From: Waddliaceae bacterium
Lineage (GTDB): Bacteria > Chlamydiota > Chlamydiia > Chlamydiales > SLOH01
DNA length: 6,671 nucleotides
NCBI GenBank assembly: GCA_007132595.1
Contig: SLOH01000120.1
Location: 1 to 6,671 of the forward strand
Direction: 5' to 3'
Shown one piece after another: positions 1 to 6,671 of this stretch. The notes under the pieces were generated by a model. The model did no database searches and had not been told where the DNA came from. It saw only the letters and a program-made list of their open reading frames with translations. A program made the position numbers and the translations under genes. Numbering within the stretch: the stretch's first letter is position 1; every line of letters begins with the position of its first letter.

Positions 1-14
1 AGTTCTAAGCTGGA

Positions 15-437
15 CTACATGATTAGCAGGGCAAAGACAAAAGCAAACAGTGCAAACGATTCAACAATACCCACAGCGGCAAAGCATTTACCAAAAATTG
101 CAGGCTGTTTTGCTGAGGCTTGAATACCCGTAGCTGCTACTTTTCCTTGATAGATAGCAGAAATCATAATCGCAAGTCCCGATGAGAATCCGATTGCAAT
201 TCCTGATAGCGGCGATAAAGTACCTTCTGTAATTGCGCGTGCCATCAGAAGCATTAAAATAAAGCCGTAGATCGACTGTGAGGATGGTGCTGCAGCCATC
301 CCGATAAACTTACCATGCCCTTCCTCTACTCGGCTCATAACGCCATGAGAAGCCATGCCTGCAATTCCACACCCCATACTACTGCCAATGGCGCTTAAGC
401 CAAGAGCAAGAGCGGGTCCAACCATATCAAAATTCAT
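15..437 (-). CDS. atpK: V-type ATP synthase/ATPase rotor-ring proteolipid subunit K
   Basis: Proteolipid of the rotating membrane ring that carries ions past subunit I. It has 140 residues and four hydrophobic helices (about 8-31, 44-70, 76-100, 115-139), i.e. two fused hairpins as in Enterococcus NtpK. The ion-binding carboxylate is Glu126 in GIVESFALF of helix 4. Helix 2 carries APSSQSIYG (Ser53, Gln54), matching the PxTQ motif, and helix 3 ends in YQGKVAATGIQ (Gln97). Together these resemble a sodium-binding site. Helix 2 has no second carboxylate, so there is one charge per four helices. The ATG at 437 has AGGA eight bases upstream. It starts after a 19-base gap, the only true intergenic space in the operon. 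The gene is complete, with stop TAG 14 bases from the window edge, so any terminator would lie outside. Confidence 0.97.
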   Translation of the reverse strand: MNFDMVGPALALGLSAIGSSMGCGIAGMASHGVMSRVEEGHGKFIGMAAAPSSQSIYGFILMLLMARAITEGTLSPLSGIAIGFSSGLAIMISAIYQGKVAATGIQASAKQPAIFGKCFAAVGIVESFALFAFVFALLIM

Positions 438-445
438 AATTCACA

Positions 446-449
446 TCCT
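446..449 (-). promoter_or_regulatory. Shine-Dalgarno of atpK in the atpI-atpK gap
   Basis: The 19-base gap between the atpI stop (457) and the atpK start (437) contains AGGA eight bases before the ATG. This is the only gene in the operon whose ribosome site is not embedded in the upstream coding sequence, so atpK can be initiated independently. That fits the need for many K copies per complex, though the link is inference. Confidence 0.75.
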
Positions 450-456
450 ATTTCTG

Positions 457-2379
457 TTACTCGATCACCACTTTTTCAAGAGGCTGGAACATTTTCCCTC
501 CCCCATCAAAACTATAGTGATACCATTCGATAAAATTTAGACGCAAACCGTGAATAACACCCCCTATGATAGAGAGGATGATATTTACGGCATGGCCGAT
601 TAAAAGTAAAAAGATTGCAAAAATCCAAGGTGATCCTGCGGCGATTTCGTTGACTGTATTGCTGATAATCGCGCCGGCAAGTCCTAGAGCATAAAGTCGT
701 AGATAAGAAAGAATATCTGCAAAGACTTGGATTAAATTGGTAATTTCAAGAAGTCCATAAAGCTTATTTTGAATAAACGAGAGAGTAAACGCGAGGAAAA
801 TCCCGCCTGCCATCATGATAATCCCTTCAAACGCAGCGATTTCCTTACCGACACCAAGAACATATTGTGTCATCGATGCTGTCCCTAGATAGGTTGGCAA
901 ATAGAGATAACTTCCAAAAATGAAAATGACCCATCCGATCCCTGACCAATTAATCTTCAAGTACCTAAGGAAAGAGAGTGATACATGGATCATACCGACC
1001 AACAAAGCCAACTCCATTAAGATACTGTCATTGAATTTATTTAGAATCTCATACTCCATTTGGCCAGCAATCTTTTGTTTAACTCCGATCTTAAGGAACT
1101 CATCGGCATCGTCAGCATCGGCAGCTTCAGGGTATTTCCCCACCCACTCTTGATAGGTGTCATCTCTTTGTTCAAAGTGGTAAGCGGCCTTTTGTTCCGA
1201 CACCCATTGCAAAACAGAGACTTTTCTAAACGGACTATCGATATCAAAGACAATACCGAAAAAACTGTTAGACAAAACTCCCCAGCCAACTGTAGCGATA
1301 GACAAGATCAGAGCAAGCTTATAAAACCTGCTTCCCGCACTTGAAAGTTTTTTAAATTTGGATCGTATAAAAAGTGCAGCGATCAAAAAGAGTAAACCAT
1401 ACCCACCATCATTAATAATCAATGCAAAGAACAAGGCAAAAAAGACAAGAACCCACATGGACGGATCTTTATCTTGTGTGGACGGCGTATCATAAATATG
1501 CACAAGATCTTCACCAATGCGCTTAATACCCGGATTCTCTAAGAAGGTCGGGACGTGGTCAAAAGGTTCTATTGCGATCTGATTGGCCGTGACATTTAAT
1601 TCATTTAGCAATTCAGAAAGCGCCTCCTCTTTGTGCTCAGGAACCCATCCTTCAACCACAAACAAAATGTCATTGAGTTTTCCTTGGGCAAGTGAGCGTG
1701 CATTCGTGAGCGAATATCGATTCATTTCCTGAATCAGGGCGGTATGTAAGAATGTATGGTACTTGGCAAGGTCTTTTAGTCTTTCTTCGACCTGGCGTTC
1801 TTTGATTGCGATCACATTCAAGCGCTCTTGAAGCTCACCAAGAGATCGATCAAAATGCATTTCGATCATGTGTTCATATTGCACTTCACTTGAACTAATT
1901 GATATAAAGTAATCAAGACCACTATTAGAGCCGATGTAGATAAGCTCTGCTGGAATTTCAATCTCTTCTTGGACTGTATGCTTGGAAAAAAAGAACTGGA
2001 CTTTGCGCCCGCTTTCTTTCGAGAGTTTTCTCAACTCTTCCAGTGAAAAATCTCCAAACACTTTGATTCGAGAGACTTCCATTTCAAGCTGGCGCTTTTC
2101 TTCGCTATACTTACCAAGGGTGTGTTCATGCTTTAAAATTTCCGAAACAATTTTTTTTGCGTCTTCGAATTTTTCCGGCTCTTCTTGTGAAACAGAAGGT
2201 CTTCCTCGAAGAACTTTGATCGCATTATAATACTTCTGCACCTCTTCGGGAATTTCTTTTTGCTTAACAGGTTTCGAGTCGATAAATTCAATGATTCCAG
2301 CGGCTTGTGCTTTTTGAAAGAAAAGATCTTTTATGTTTTGAGGCCCCCAAAAAAGATATTTTTTTACGTCAATCCTCAT
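457..2379 (-). CDS. atpI: V-type ATP synthase/ATPase membrane stator subunit I (a subunit)
   Basis: Subunit I (a in eukaryotes) anchors the peripheral stalks and supplies the two ion half-channels facing the K ring. It has 640 residues, normal length. The N-terminal half (about 1-300) is cytoplasmic and largely helical, with coiled-coil-like stretches at about 65-105 and 175-220. The C-terminal half has about eight membrane segments, near 307-323, 325-339, 353-378, 452-472, 478-497, 514-536, 553-575 and 584-609. The essential channel arginine is Arg561 in the motif SYLRLYALGLAGA, and the second conserved arginine is Arg613 in HGLRLNFIEWY, followed by FDGGGKMFQPLE. An acidic hydrophilic loop of about 70 residues (381-450, with DADDADEF) separates the third and fourth segments. 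The ATG at 2379 overlaps the atpD stop as ATGA. The 5' part holds several homopolymer tracts, but the frame is intact. Also called ntpI. Confidence 0.97.
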   Translation of the reverse strand: MRIDVKKYLFWGPQNIKDLFFQKAQAAGIIEFIDSKPVKQKEIPEEVQKYYNAIKVLRGRPSVSQEEPEKFEDAKKIVSEILKHEHTLGKYSEEKRQLEMEVSRIKVFGDFSLEELRKLSKESGRKVQFFFSKHTVQEEIEIPAELIYIGSNSGLDYFISISSSEVQYEHMIEMHFDRSLGELQERLNVIAIKERQVEERLKDLAKYHTFLHTALIQEMNRYSLTNARSLAQGKLNDILFVVEGWVPEHKEEALSELLNELNVTANQIAIEPFDHVPTFLENPGIKRIGEDLVHIYDTPSTQDKDPSMWVLVFFALFFALIINDGGYGLLFLIAALFIRSKFKKLSSAGSRFYKLALILSIATVGWGVLSNSFFGIVFDIDSPFRKVSVLQWVSEQKAAYHFEQRDDTYQEWVGKYPEAADADDADEFLKIGVKQKIAGQMEYEILNKFNDSILMELALLVGMIHVSLSFLRYLKINWSGIGWVIFIFGSYLYLPTYLGTASMTQYVLGVGKEIAAFEGIIMMAGGIFLAFTLSFIQNKLYGLLEITNLIQVFADILSYLRLYALGLAGAIISNTVNEIAAGSPWIFAIFLLLIGHAVNIILSIIGGVIHGLRLNFIEWYHYSFDGGGKMFQPLEKVVIE

Positions 2380-2984
2380 CTACCCTTCCTCGCTTCGATT
2401 TTTGCTTTGGCAACTTTTGCTTGTGATACCGCTGCAAGCTCTTGATCCCCTAGAAAAACCTTAATCATTTTAATATTTTTATTCGCACGCGGAATAAGAA
2501 TTTTCTCAAATAAATTCACTCGAATGGAGACTTGTCTAAGCTCTTCCTTCAACCGCTCATTTTTCTCTTTTGCAACCTCAAGCGCAGCCTTGCAGCTGAT
2601 CAGGTCGCGAATAAATGTGATTGCAGAATCAATCCATGGAGGAGAGTCAAATAAATCGTACTCAAATGGAATAAAGTGCGCCTTTTCAAATATCGGCACT
2701 TCAACGCCTGCGATATTTTCAGAAGATGTCTCGACATAATCAATCAATGCGATCCTATCTACATCAACGGCAAAATCACCAGATAATAAAGAGGCAAAAT
2801 TTTTGACTGATTCGTATCTTTCTAAAAGCTCTTGGTCCGCCTTCTCAATCTCTTGTTTTGCATACAAAACCTCTTGCTGCAATTGCGCTTTGTTTAGCTG
2901 CAGAGTCGGAAGATACCTTTCCAGTTGCCCCAAGCGAATTTGCTGAGCTCTGAGCTCATTTTTTGTCAGTTTAATTTCCGCCAT
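2376..2984 (-). CDS. atpD: V-type ATP synthase/ATPase central shaft subunit D
   Basis: Subunit D is the rotor axle joining the A3B3 head to the membrane ring. At 202 residues it matches the usual 200-210. It is mostly two long helices expected to pair as a coiled coil (about 5-65 and 120-200), around a short globular middle. The ending is highly characteristic of the family: [14 protein letters not shown] (155-168), then [18 protein letters not shown] (171-188) and a basic tail. The frame is open to an ATG at 3086, but those 34 extra codons lie inside atpB and read as out-of-frame atpB sequence. The family start [12 protein letters not shown] at 2984 is chosen. It overlaps the end of atpB by 14 bases and has only a weak Shine-Dalgarno, so translational coupling to atpB is likely. 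The stop overlaps the atpI start as ATGA. Here atpD is V-type subunit D, not F-type beta. Confidence 0.96.
   Translation of the reverse strand: MAEIKLTKNELRAQQIRLGQLERYLPTLQLNKAQLQQEVLYAKQEIEKADQELLERYESVKNFASLLSGDFAVDVDRIALIDYVETSSENIAGVEVPIFEKAHFIPFEYDLFDSPPWIDSAITFIRDLISCKAALEVAKEKNERLKEELRQVSIRVNLFEKILIPRANKNIKMIKVFLGDQELAAVSQAKVAKAKIEARKGR
2387..2391 (-). promoter_or_regulatory. Shine-Dalgarno of atpI
   Basis: The minus strand reads GAGGA seven bases before the ATG at 2379, within the last codons of atpD. It fixes the atpI start, which also overlaps the atpD stop. Confidence 0.7.
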
Positions 2985-4281
2985 TATCCGGCCAATATGC
3001 TTCAATAATACTTTGTTTAATCCCAATCTGTTCAGGTTTGAAACATTCGGATAAAATTTTCCATCCGTTGTCCAAAGCCGCTTCAAGCGGTAAGTTAACC
3101 TCGAGATCCATCATTTCCCTCTCAAAGAGTTCTGAGTAAACCAAAAGCTGTTTATCTCGTTCAGATAAGCGAAATCCCATACTTTGCCTTTCTTTGGCCT
3201 TCTTTGACTCAGCATATAAACGAATCATCGCATTGGCAAGATCTCCATGATCTTCGCGAGTGACCTTTCCGATGACATTTTGCTTTAAACGTGAAAGTGA
3301 ACCGAAAGGATCGATTTGATGATTGTGAAGATAAAACTGTCCCTCGGTAATGTAGCCTGTATTGTCCGGAATCGGGTGGGTCACATCGTCACCTGGCATC
3401 GTCGTTACCCCGATGATTGTGATCGACCCGCTGCCTTCAATAAGAACAGCTTTTTCATAGCGAGAGGCAAGATCGGAGTAAAGAGAGCCGGGATACCCTC
3501 GATTGGAAGGCACTTGGTCCATCGTAATAGAAATTTCTTTAATCGAATCGGCAAAGGCCGTCATGTCGGTTAAAAGGACTAAAACATTTTTGTTGTGAAT
3601 GGCAAACTTCTCAGCACACGCAAGTGCCATATCGGGAACAAGAAGGCACTCAACAGCCGGATCCGTTGCCCGGTGAACAAACATAATCGTTTTGCTCATA
3701 GAGCCTGAACTCTCGGCATTATCAATAAACGCTTGATAGTCGCGAAAAGTAAGTCCCATGCCTGCAATTACAACAACATCTGCATCTGTCTGGTTAGCAA
3801 TCCGCATCAACAGTTGGTTATACGGCTCTCCGGATACAGAAAAGATCGGGATCTTTTGAGACTTTACAAGCGTGTTAAACACATCAATCATGGGAATATT
3901 ACTTCGCACCATCTCTTTTGGAATAATGCGCTTGGTCGGGTTAAAAGAGGGAGAGTTGATATTAATCGAGTCGCCGACGATTTCCGGTCCCCCGTCAATT
4001 GGCTCCCCTGTCCCGCTAAGTCTGCGTCCTAAAAGCGCATCGCTAAAGATGGCTTGCATTTGCCGCTTAAGGAAGGTGACTTCATCCCCGGTTGAAATTC
4101 CTCGCGTATTTTCAAAAACCTGCAGAGTCACATCCTCACCCTCAACTCGAAGAACAGAGGCGTAGATTTTTCGACCATCTCGAAGCTTTACCTGTGCAAG
4201 CTCTCCCAAAAAGACATCCGATGCGGTAACTGTAATCAAGTTTCCGCGCATATCCTTGATTCTATCATATACTTTTTTCAT
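2971..4281 (-). CDS. atpB: V-type ATP synthase/ATPase non-catalytic subunit B
   Basis: Non-catalytic nucleotide-binding-fold subunit that alternates with A in the A3B3 head. It has 436 residues, typical length. As in all B subunits the P-loop is degenerate: the Walker A position reads [12 protein letters not shown] (about 147-158) with no GKT. Other landmarks are [14 protein letters not shown] (85-98), the Walker B-like strand LVLLTDMT (234-241), [18 protein letters not shown] (261-278), and SLSRL at 328-332, whose Arg331 matches the arginine finger that reaches into the A-subunit active site. [11 protein letters not shown] (341-351) follows. The ATG at 4281 overlaps the atpA stop (ATGA) and is preceded by GAGAGGA five bases upstream. 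The 3' end overlaps the start of atpD by 14 bases. Here atpB means V-type subunit B, not the F-type a subunit. Also called ntpB. Confidence 0.98.
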   Translation of the reverse strand: MKKVYDRIKDMRGNLITVTASDVFLGELAQVKLRDGRKIYASVLRVEGEDVTLQVFENTRGISTGDEVTFLKRQMQAIFSDALLGRRLSGTGEPIDGGPEIVGDSININSPSFNPTKRIIPKEMVRSNIPMIDVFNTLVKSQKIPIFSVSGEPYNQLLMRIANQTDADVVVIAGMGLTFRDYQAFIDNAESSGSMSKTIMFVHRATDPAVECLLVPDMALACAEKFAIHNKNVLVLLTDMTAFADSIKEISITMDQVPSNRGYPGSLYSDLASRYEKAVLIEGSGSITIIGVTTMPGDDVTHPIPDNTGYITEGQFYLHNHQIDPFGSLSRLKQNVIGKVTREDHGDLANAMIRLYAESKKAKERQSMGFRLSERDKQLLVYSELFEREMMDLEVNLPLEAALDNGWKILSECFKPEQIGIKQSIIEAYWPDNGGN

Positions 4282-6041
4282 ATCGATCCTCTCTCAACTG
4301 TCTCTTCAATCGCTGTTAACTGCTTACGATAATCCGGGGATTCGAAGATCATAAAATTTAAGTTTTTGATCCTATTTTGCAGACTTAAAAAGTATGCGCG
4401 CGCCTCATCGTGCGTTGCAAACTCGAACTTCTTTTCAAAAATGCGATTAATTAAATTAAAAAGTGGAACCTGCCTGTTTAGCGGGCAATACTCATCTTGT
4501 TTATCAAACGCATTTTGCTGTAGATAACAAAAATCATAAAGCTCGGATTTAAGATAGACGACCAAATCATCAATTGCCGTCCCTTCCTCACCAACAACCT
4601 CCATACGTTTGCGCACATCATCGCCGGACTTCAAAATCTTCGTCGCCCGCTTGACACTTTCAGCCCATCCTTCCGAACGCTTTTCTAGATCTCTACTGAC
4701 ATCATCTACATATTTTGTCCAGGACATGTGTGGGTCAACCGCAGGATAACGACGGGAGTCAGAACGCTCGCGAGAAAGTGCGTGGAATGCACCGACAACA
4801 GACAAGGTTGCCTGTGTGACGGGCTCTTCAAAGTTTCCTCCAGCCGGAGAGACTGCCCCGCCGATTGTCACTGATCCTGTTTTCCCATCTCTTAAGTTAA
4901 CAACTCCCGAACGCTCGTAAAAATTGGCAATTCGAGACGCAAGGTAGGCAGGGAATGCCTCCTCACCCGGGATCTCTTCTAAACGACCCGACATCTCGCG
5001 CATTGCTTGCGCCCATCTAGAGGTGGAGTCGGCAAGCAATAACACATTCAGTCCCATCTGGCGATAATACTCGGCTATAGTCACTCCCATATACACAGAT
5101 GCCTCTCTTGCTGCTACAGGCATTGAAGATGTATTGCAAATAATGACCGTACGGGTCATTAAGCTCTCCTCAGTATGTGGATCAATGAGGTGAGGAAATT
5201 CTCGAAGCATCTCAACTACCTCACCTGCCCGCTCTCCACACGCGCAGACAATCACAATATCGACAGCCGCAAATTTAGCCAAGTGGTGCTGAAGGACAGT
5301 TTTTCCGGCCCCAAATGGTCCCGGGCTGCAAAATGTTCCCCCTTTGACTACCGGAAACTGCGTATCAAGGGTTCGACATCCGGTATCCATCATTTCTGTT
5401 GGACGCGCCTTCTCTCCTTCAAAAAGTGCGCTTTTGACCGGCCACTTTTGGATCATTGTAATATCGTGTTCTTTCCCGTGTTCATCTTCTAATTTCGCAA
5501 TAACAGTTTCAACATTATACGAACCGGGAGCAATGACCCATTTAACCTTATATTTCCCGTAAAAGGAGAAAGGAACCATCAAGCGATGACGGAATCGCCC
5601 CTCCAGGGTATACCCAAGAGAATCCCCCCTAACAAGCTCATCGTCAATCTTTGCAGTTGGCTCATACTCCCACTTCTTCTGACGGTCTAAGGGAAGAAGA
5701 TACATTCCATGAGGTAAAAAAAGGCCGGCCTTTTCAGCGACATCGACAAGCGGGTTTTGCAATCCGTCAAAAATCGATGAGAGCAGTCCGGGACCAAGCT
5801 CGGCTTCTAGCAGATCGCCAGTAAAGCTAACCTCAGTTCCACATTTAATCCCTCGAGTATCCTCAAAGACTTGTACTTTCGCACTGTCTCCAACAATTTC
5901 GATAACCTCAGCCTTTAGGCCCACATCATCGACATGAACTTTTGCCACCTCACCTTGACGAATATGACCTTCGAATTTCACATTGAGCAAGTTGCCGAAT
6001 GCACCTACCACTTCTCCACGAGTTTCTGTTTTTGTCGTCAC
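4278..6041 (-). CDS. atpA: V-type ATP synthase/ATPase catalytic subunit A
   Basis: Catalytic subunit of the V1/A1 head, where ATP is hydrolysed or made at the interface with subunit B on the cytoplasmic side of the membrane. It has 587 residues, normal for the family. Visible parts are the N-terminal beta-barrel (about 1-70), the bulge region specific to A subunits (about 110-205), the Walker A loop GPFGAGKT at 241-248 (Lys247, Thr248), the catalytic glutamate of the CGER motif (Glu270), Walker B LLLADST ending in Asp338-Ser-Thr, then SRWAQAMRE and [16 protein letters not shown] (about 353-367), and a helical C-terminal domain. All key catalytic residues are present. The start codon is GTG, overlapping the preceding stop as GTGA, with AGGA nine bases upstream. 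The stop overlaps the ATG of atpB as ATGA. The P-loop has Ala245 where eukaryotic V-ATPases have a redox-sensitive cysteine. Also called ntpA. Confidence 0.98.
   Translation of the reverse strand: MTTKTETRGEVVGAFGNLLNVKFEGHIRQGEVAKVHVDDVGLKAEVIEIVGDSAKVQVFEDTRGIKCGTEVSFTGDLLEAELGPGLLSSIFDGLQNPLVDVAEKAGLFLPHGMYLLPLDRQKKWEYEPTAKIDDELVRGDSLGYTLEGRFRHRLMVPFSFYGKYKVKWVIAPGSYNVETVIAKLEDEHGKEHDITMIQKWPVKSALFEGEKARPTEMMDTGCRTLDTQFPVVKGGTFCSPGPFGAGKTVLQHHLAKFAAVDIVIVCACGERAGEVVEMLREFPHLIDPHTEESLMTRTVIICNTSSMPVAAREASVYMGVTIAEYYRQMGLNVLLLADSTSRWAQAMREMSGRLEEIPGEEAFPAYLASRIANFYERSGVVNLRDGKTGSVTIGGAVSPAGGNFEEPVTQATLSVVGAFHALSRERSDSRRYPAVDPHMSWTKYVDDVSRDLEKRSEGWAESVKRATKILKSGDDVRKRMEVVGEEGTAIDDLVVYLKSELYDFCYLQQNAFDKQDEYCPLNRQVPLFNLINRIFEKKFEFATHDEARAYFLSLQNRIKNLNFMIFESPDYRKQLTAIEETVERGSI
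4287..4293 (-). promoter_or_regulatory. Shine-Dalgarno of atpB
   Basis: The minus strand reads GAGAGGA, then TCGAT, then the ATG of atpB at 4281. The site lies within the last codons of atpA. It is one of the stronger sites in the operon and supports this start over the in-frame Met at codon 11. Confidence 0.75.
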
Positions 6042-6671
6042 ACCACTCCATCCTGTTTTAATTGACTATCAATAAGTTCTATTCCTTTCTTTTGATCGAG
6101 TCCCATCCATTTTTCGACAAGAATTAGTCGAACAAAATAGGAGAGAATGCGGTCAAGCGTAAAGAAAGATGTTCCATACATTTCAAACACTTTATCCATT
6201 CTCCATTCGACAAGCGCAAGATGTAACTCAATCGGGCGACTGCCATATTCTTCAAAAATCGCCTTAAGATCGCTATATCGAAATGGAGGCTCATACACTT
6301 TTGCATCTTTTTGAGCAATCAACTGAGCGACGATTTCATCATTTGGATCTTCGAACTGCAGTTCCTTAATGATGTCTCTTCCGATTTTCTTTGCACGAAA
6401 TCCAGTCAAAACAAGTCGCCATTCTTTCTCAAATTTTAAGTATTCATGCAAAAATCCCTCAGGATATCTCTGAAGCTCTTCTTGAAAATATCGAACAGTT
6501 AATTCAGAAAAATGTTTTAATCGCGCTTCTTTTGACTCATATTTATCTAAAAAGTCATAAACATAATCGGGAAACCCGCTTCTCACAAGCAAGGCGTCTT
6601 CGACCTCATACTCATTGAGTTTCCCATGCCGATCCATCTCGTCGCCTCTCCAGAAAGCCTTGATATTTTTC
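6038..6671 (-). CDS. DUF2764 family protein of the V-type ATPase operon (5' end outside window)
   Basis: This is the C-terminal 210 residues of a protein whose start lies beyond the window edge. An ATG at 6637 could open a 199-residue protein, but the frame stays open upstream of it and reads KNIKAFWRGDE. That continues smoothly into the recognisable family sequence (DRHGKLNEYEVEDALL, then SGFPDYVYDFLDKYES), so the ATG at 6637 is most likely internal. From memory, full-length members are about 260-280 residues, so some 50-70 are missing. The visible part is soluble, rich in charged helices, and has no signal peptide or membrane segment. DUF2764 genes lie between atpE and atpA in chlamydial, spirochete and Bacteroidetes V-ATPase operons. 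Their role is not settled. By position and by the absence of subunit C, this one may be a stalk subunit, which is inference. The stop TGA overlaps the GTG start of atpA by four bases. Corresponds by context to C. trachomatis CT309. Confidence 0.87.
   Translation of the reverse strand, partial: KNIKAFWRGDEMDRHGKLNEYEVEDALLVRSGFPDYVYDFLDKYESKEARLKHFSELTVRYFQEELQRYPEGFLHEYLKFEKEWRLVLTGFRAKKIGRDIIKELQFEDPNDEIVAQLIAQKDAKVYEPPFRYSDLKAIFEEYGSRPIELHLALVEWRMDKVFEMYGTSFFTLDRILSYFVRLILVEKWMGLDQKKGIELIDSQLKQDGVV
6051..6054 (-). promoter_or_regulatory. Shine-Dalgarno for the GTG start of atpA
   Basis: The minus strand reads AGGA nine bases before the GTG at 6041, inside the end of the DUF2764 gene; a second GGAG at 6049-6046 is closer. 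Together with the GTGA overlap, this supports the GTG rather than a later ATG as the atpA start. Family length at the N-terminus agrees. Confidence 0.7.

Noticed and set aside
1..14. Possible terminator after atpK
   Set aside because: Only 14 bases follow the stop, too few to show a hairpin and T-tract.
920..1344. Plus-strand open frames and a second minus-strand frame opposite or within atpI
   Set aside because: They lie wholly inside the well-conserved atpI gene in other frames, and their translations look like no known family.
2151..2158. Frameshift or pseudogene in atpI at the A8 tract
   Set aside because: The frame continues through all tracts to the conserved C-terminal motifs, giving a full-length 640-residue protein.
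2985..3086. N-terminal extension of AtpD beginning MKRLWTTDG
   Set aside because: It is out-of-frame atpB sequence; the family N-terminus begins at 2984 and gives the normal length.
3316..4165. Plus-strand open frames antisense to atpB (3316-3573, 3733-4032, 3872-4165)
   Set aside because: The region encodes highly conserved AtpB motifs on the minus strand; the antisense products have shadow-like composition and no convincing ribosome site.
5175..5562. Plus-strand open frames of 105 and 72 codons antisense to the AtpA nucleotide-binding core
   Set aside because: They are opposite the Walker A region of atpA, and their openness is explained by constraint on the sense strand.
6124..6318. Small minus-strand frame of 64 codons inside the DUF2764 gene
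   Set aside because: It is a shifted-frame reading of the DUF2764 coding sequence with no support of its own.

Overview
The window is one tightly packed minus-strand operon (transcribed from high to low coordinates) encoding a V/A-type (vacuolar/archaeal-type) rotary ATPase. In transcription order it holds a DUF2764-family gene cut by the window edge (6671-6038), atpA (6041-4278), atpB (4281-2971), atpD (2984-2376), atpI (2379-457) and atpK (437-15). Coding sequence fills all of it except a 19-base gap before atpK and 14 bases after the atpK stop. No RNA gene, mobile element, CRISPR array, promoter or terminator was seen, and the plus-strand open frames are antisense shadows.

The gene order (DUF2764-A-B-D-I-K, normally preceded by E) is the layout known from Chlamydiae, and in related form from spirochetes and Bacteroidetes. 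The protein sizes (about 587, 436, 202, 640 and 140 residues) and motifs such as PAVDPHMSW in AtpA and DPFGSLSRL in AtpB look chlamydial to me. The moderate GC content and somewhat divergent proteins suggest an environmental chlamydia (Parachlamydia/Waddlia/Simkania-like) rather than Chlamydia itself. That placement rests on memory of the families, not on a search.

The genes work together as follows. A (catalytic) and B (non-catalytic) form the hexameric head. D is the central rotor shaft. I is the membrane stator with the ion half-channels. K is the rotor-ring proteolipid. DUF2764 sits where subunit C would be expected and may do its job. Genes for subunits C, F and G/H are absent here. Neighbours are linked by 4-base (GTGA or ATGA) or 14-base overlaps, which implies translational coupling. 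Only atpK has its own short leader and a spaced Shine-Dalgarno, in keeping with its multi-copy role.

Most noteworthy are a sodium-type ion-binding residue set in AtpK, the reduced subunit inventory with DUF2764 as possible subunit C substitute, and two start-site corrections: DUF2764 runs off the window edge, and atpD starts at 2984. The window is otherwise an ordinary, intact housekeeping locus, and I found no new system in it.
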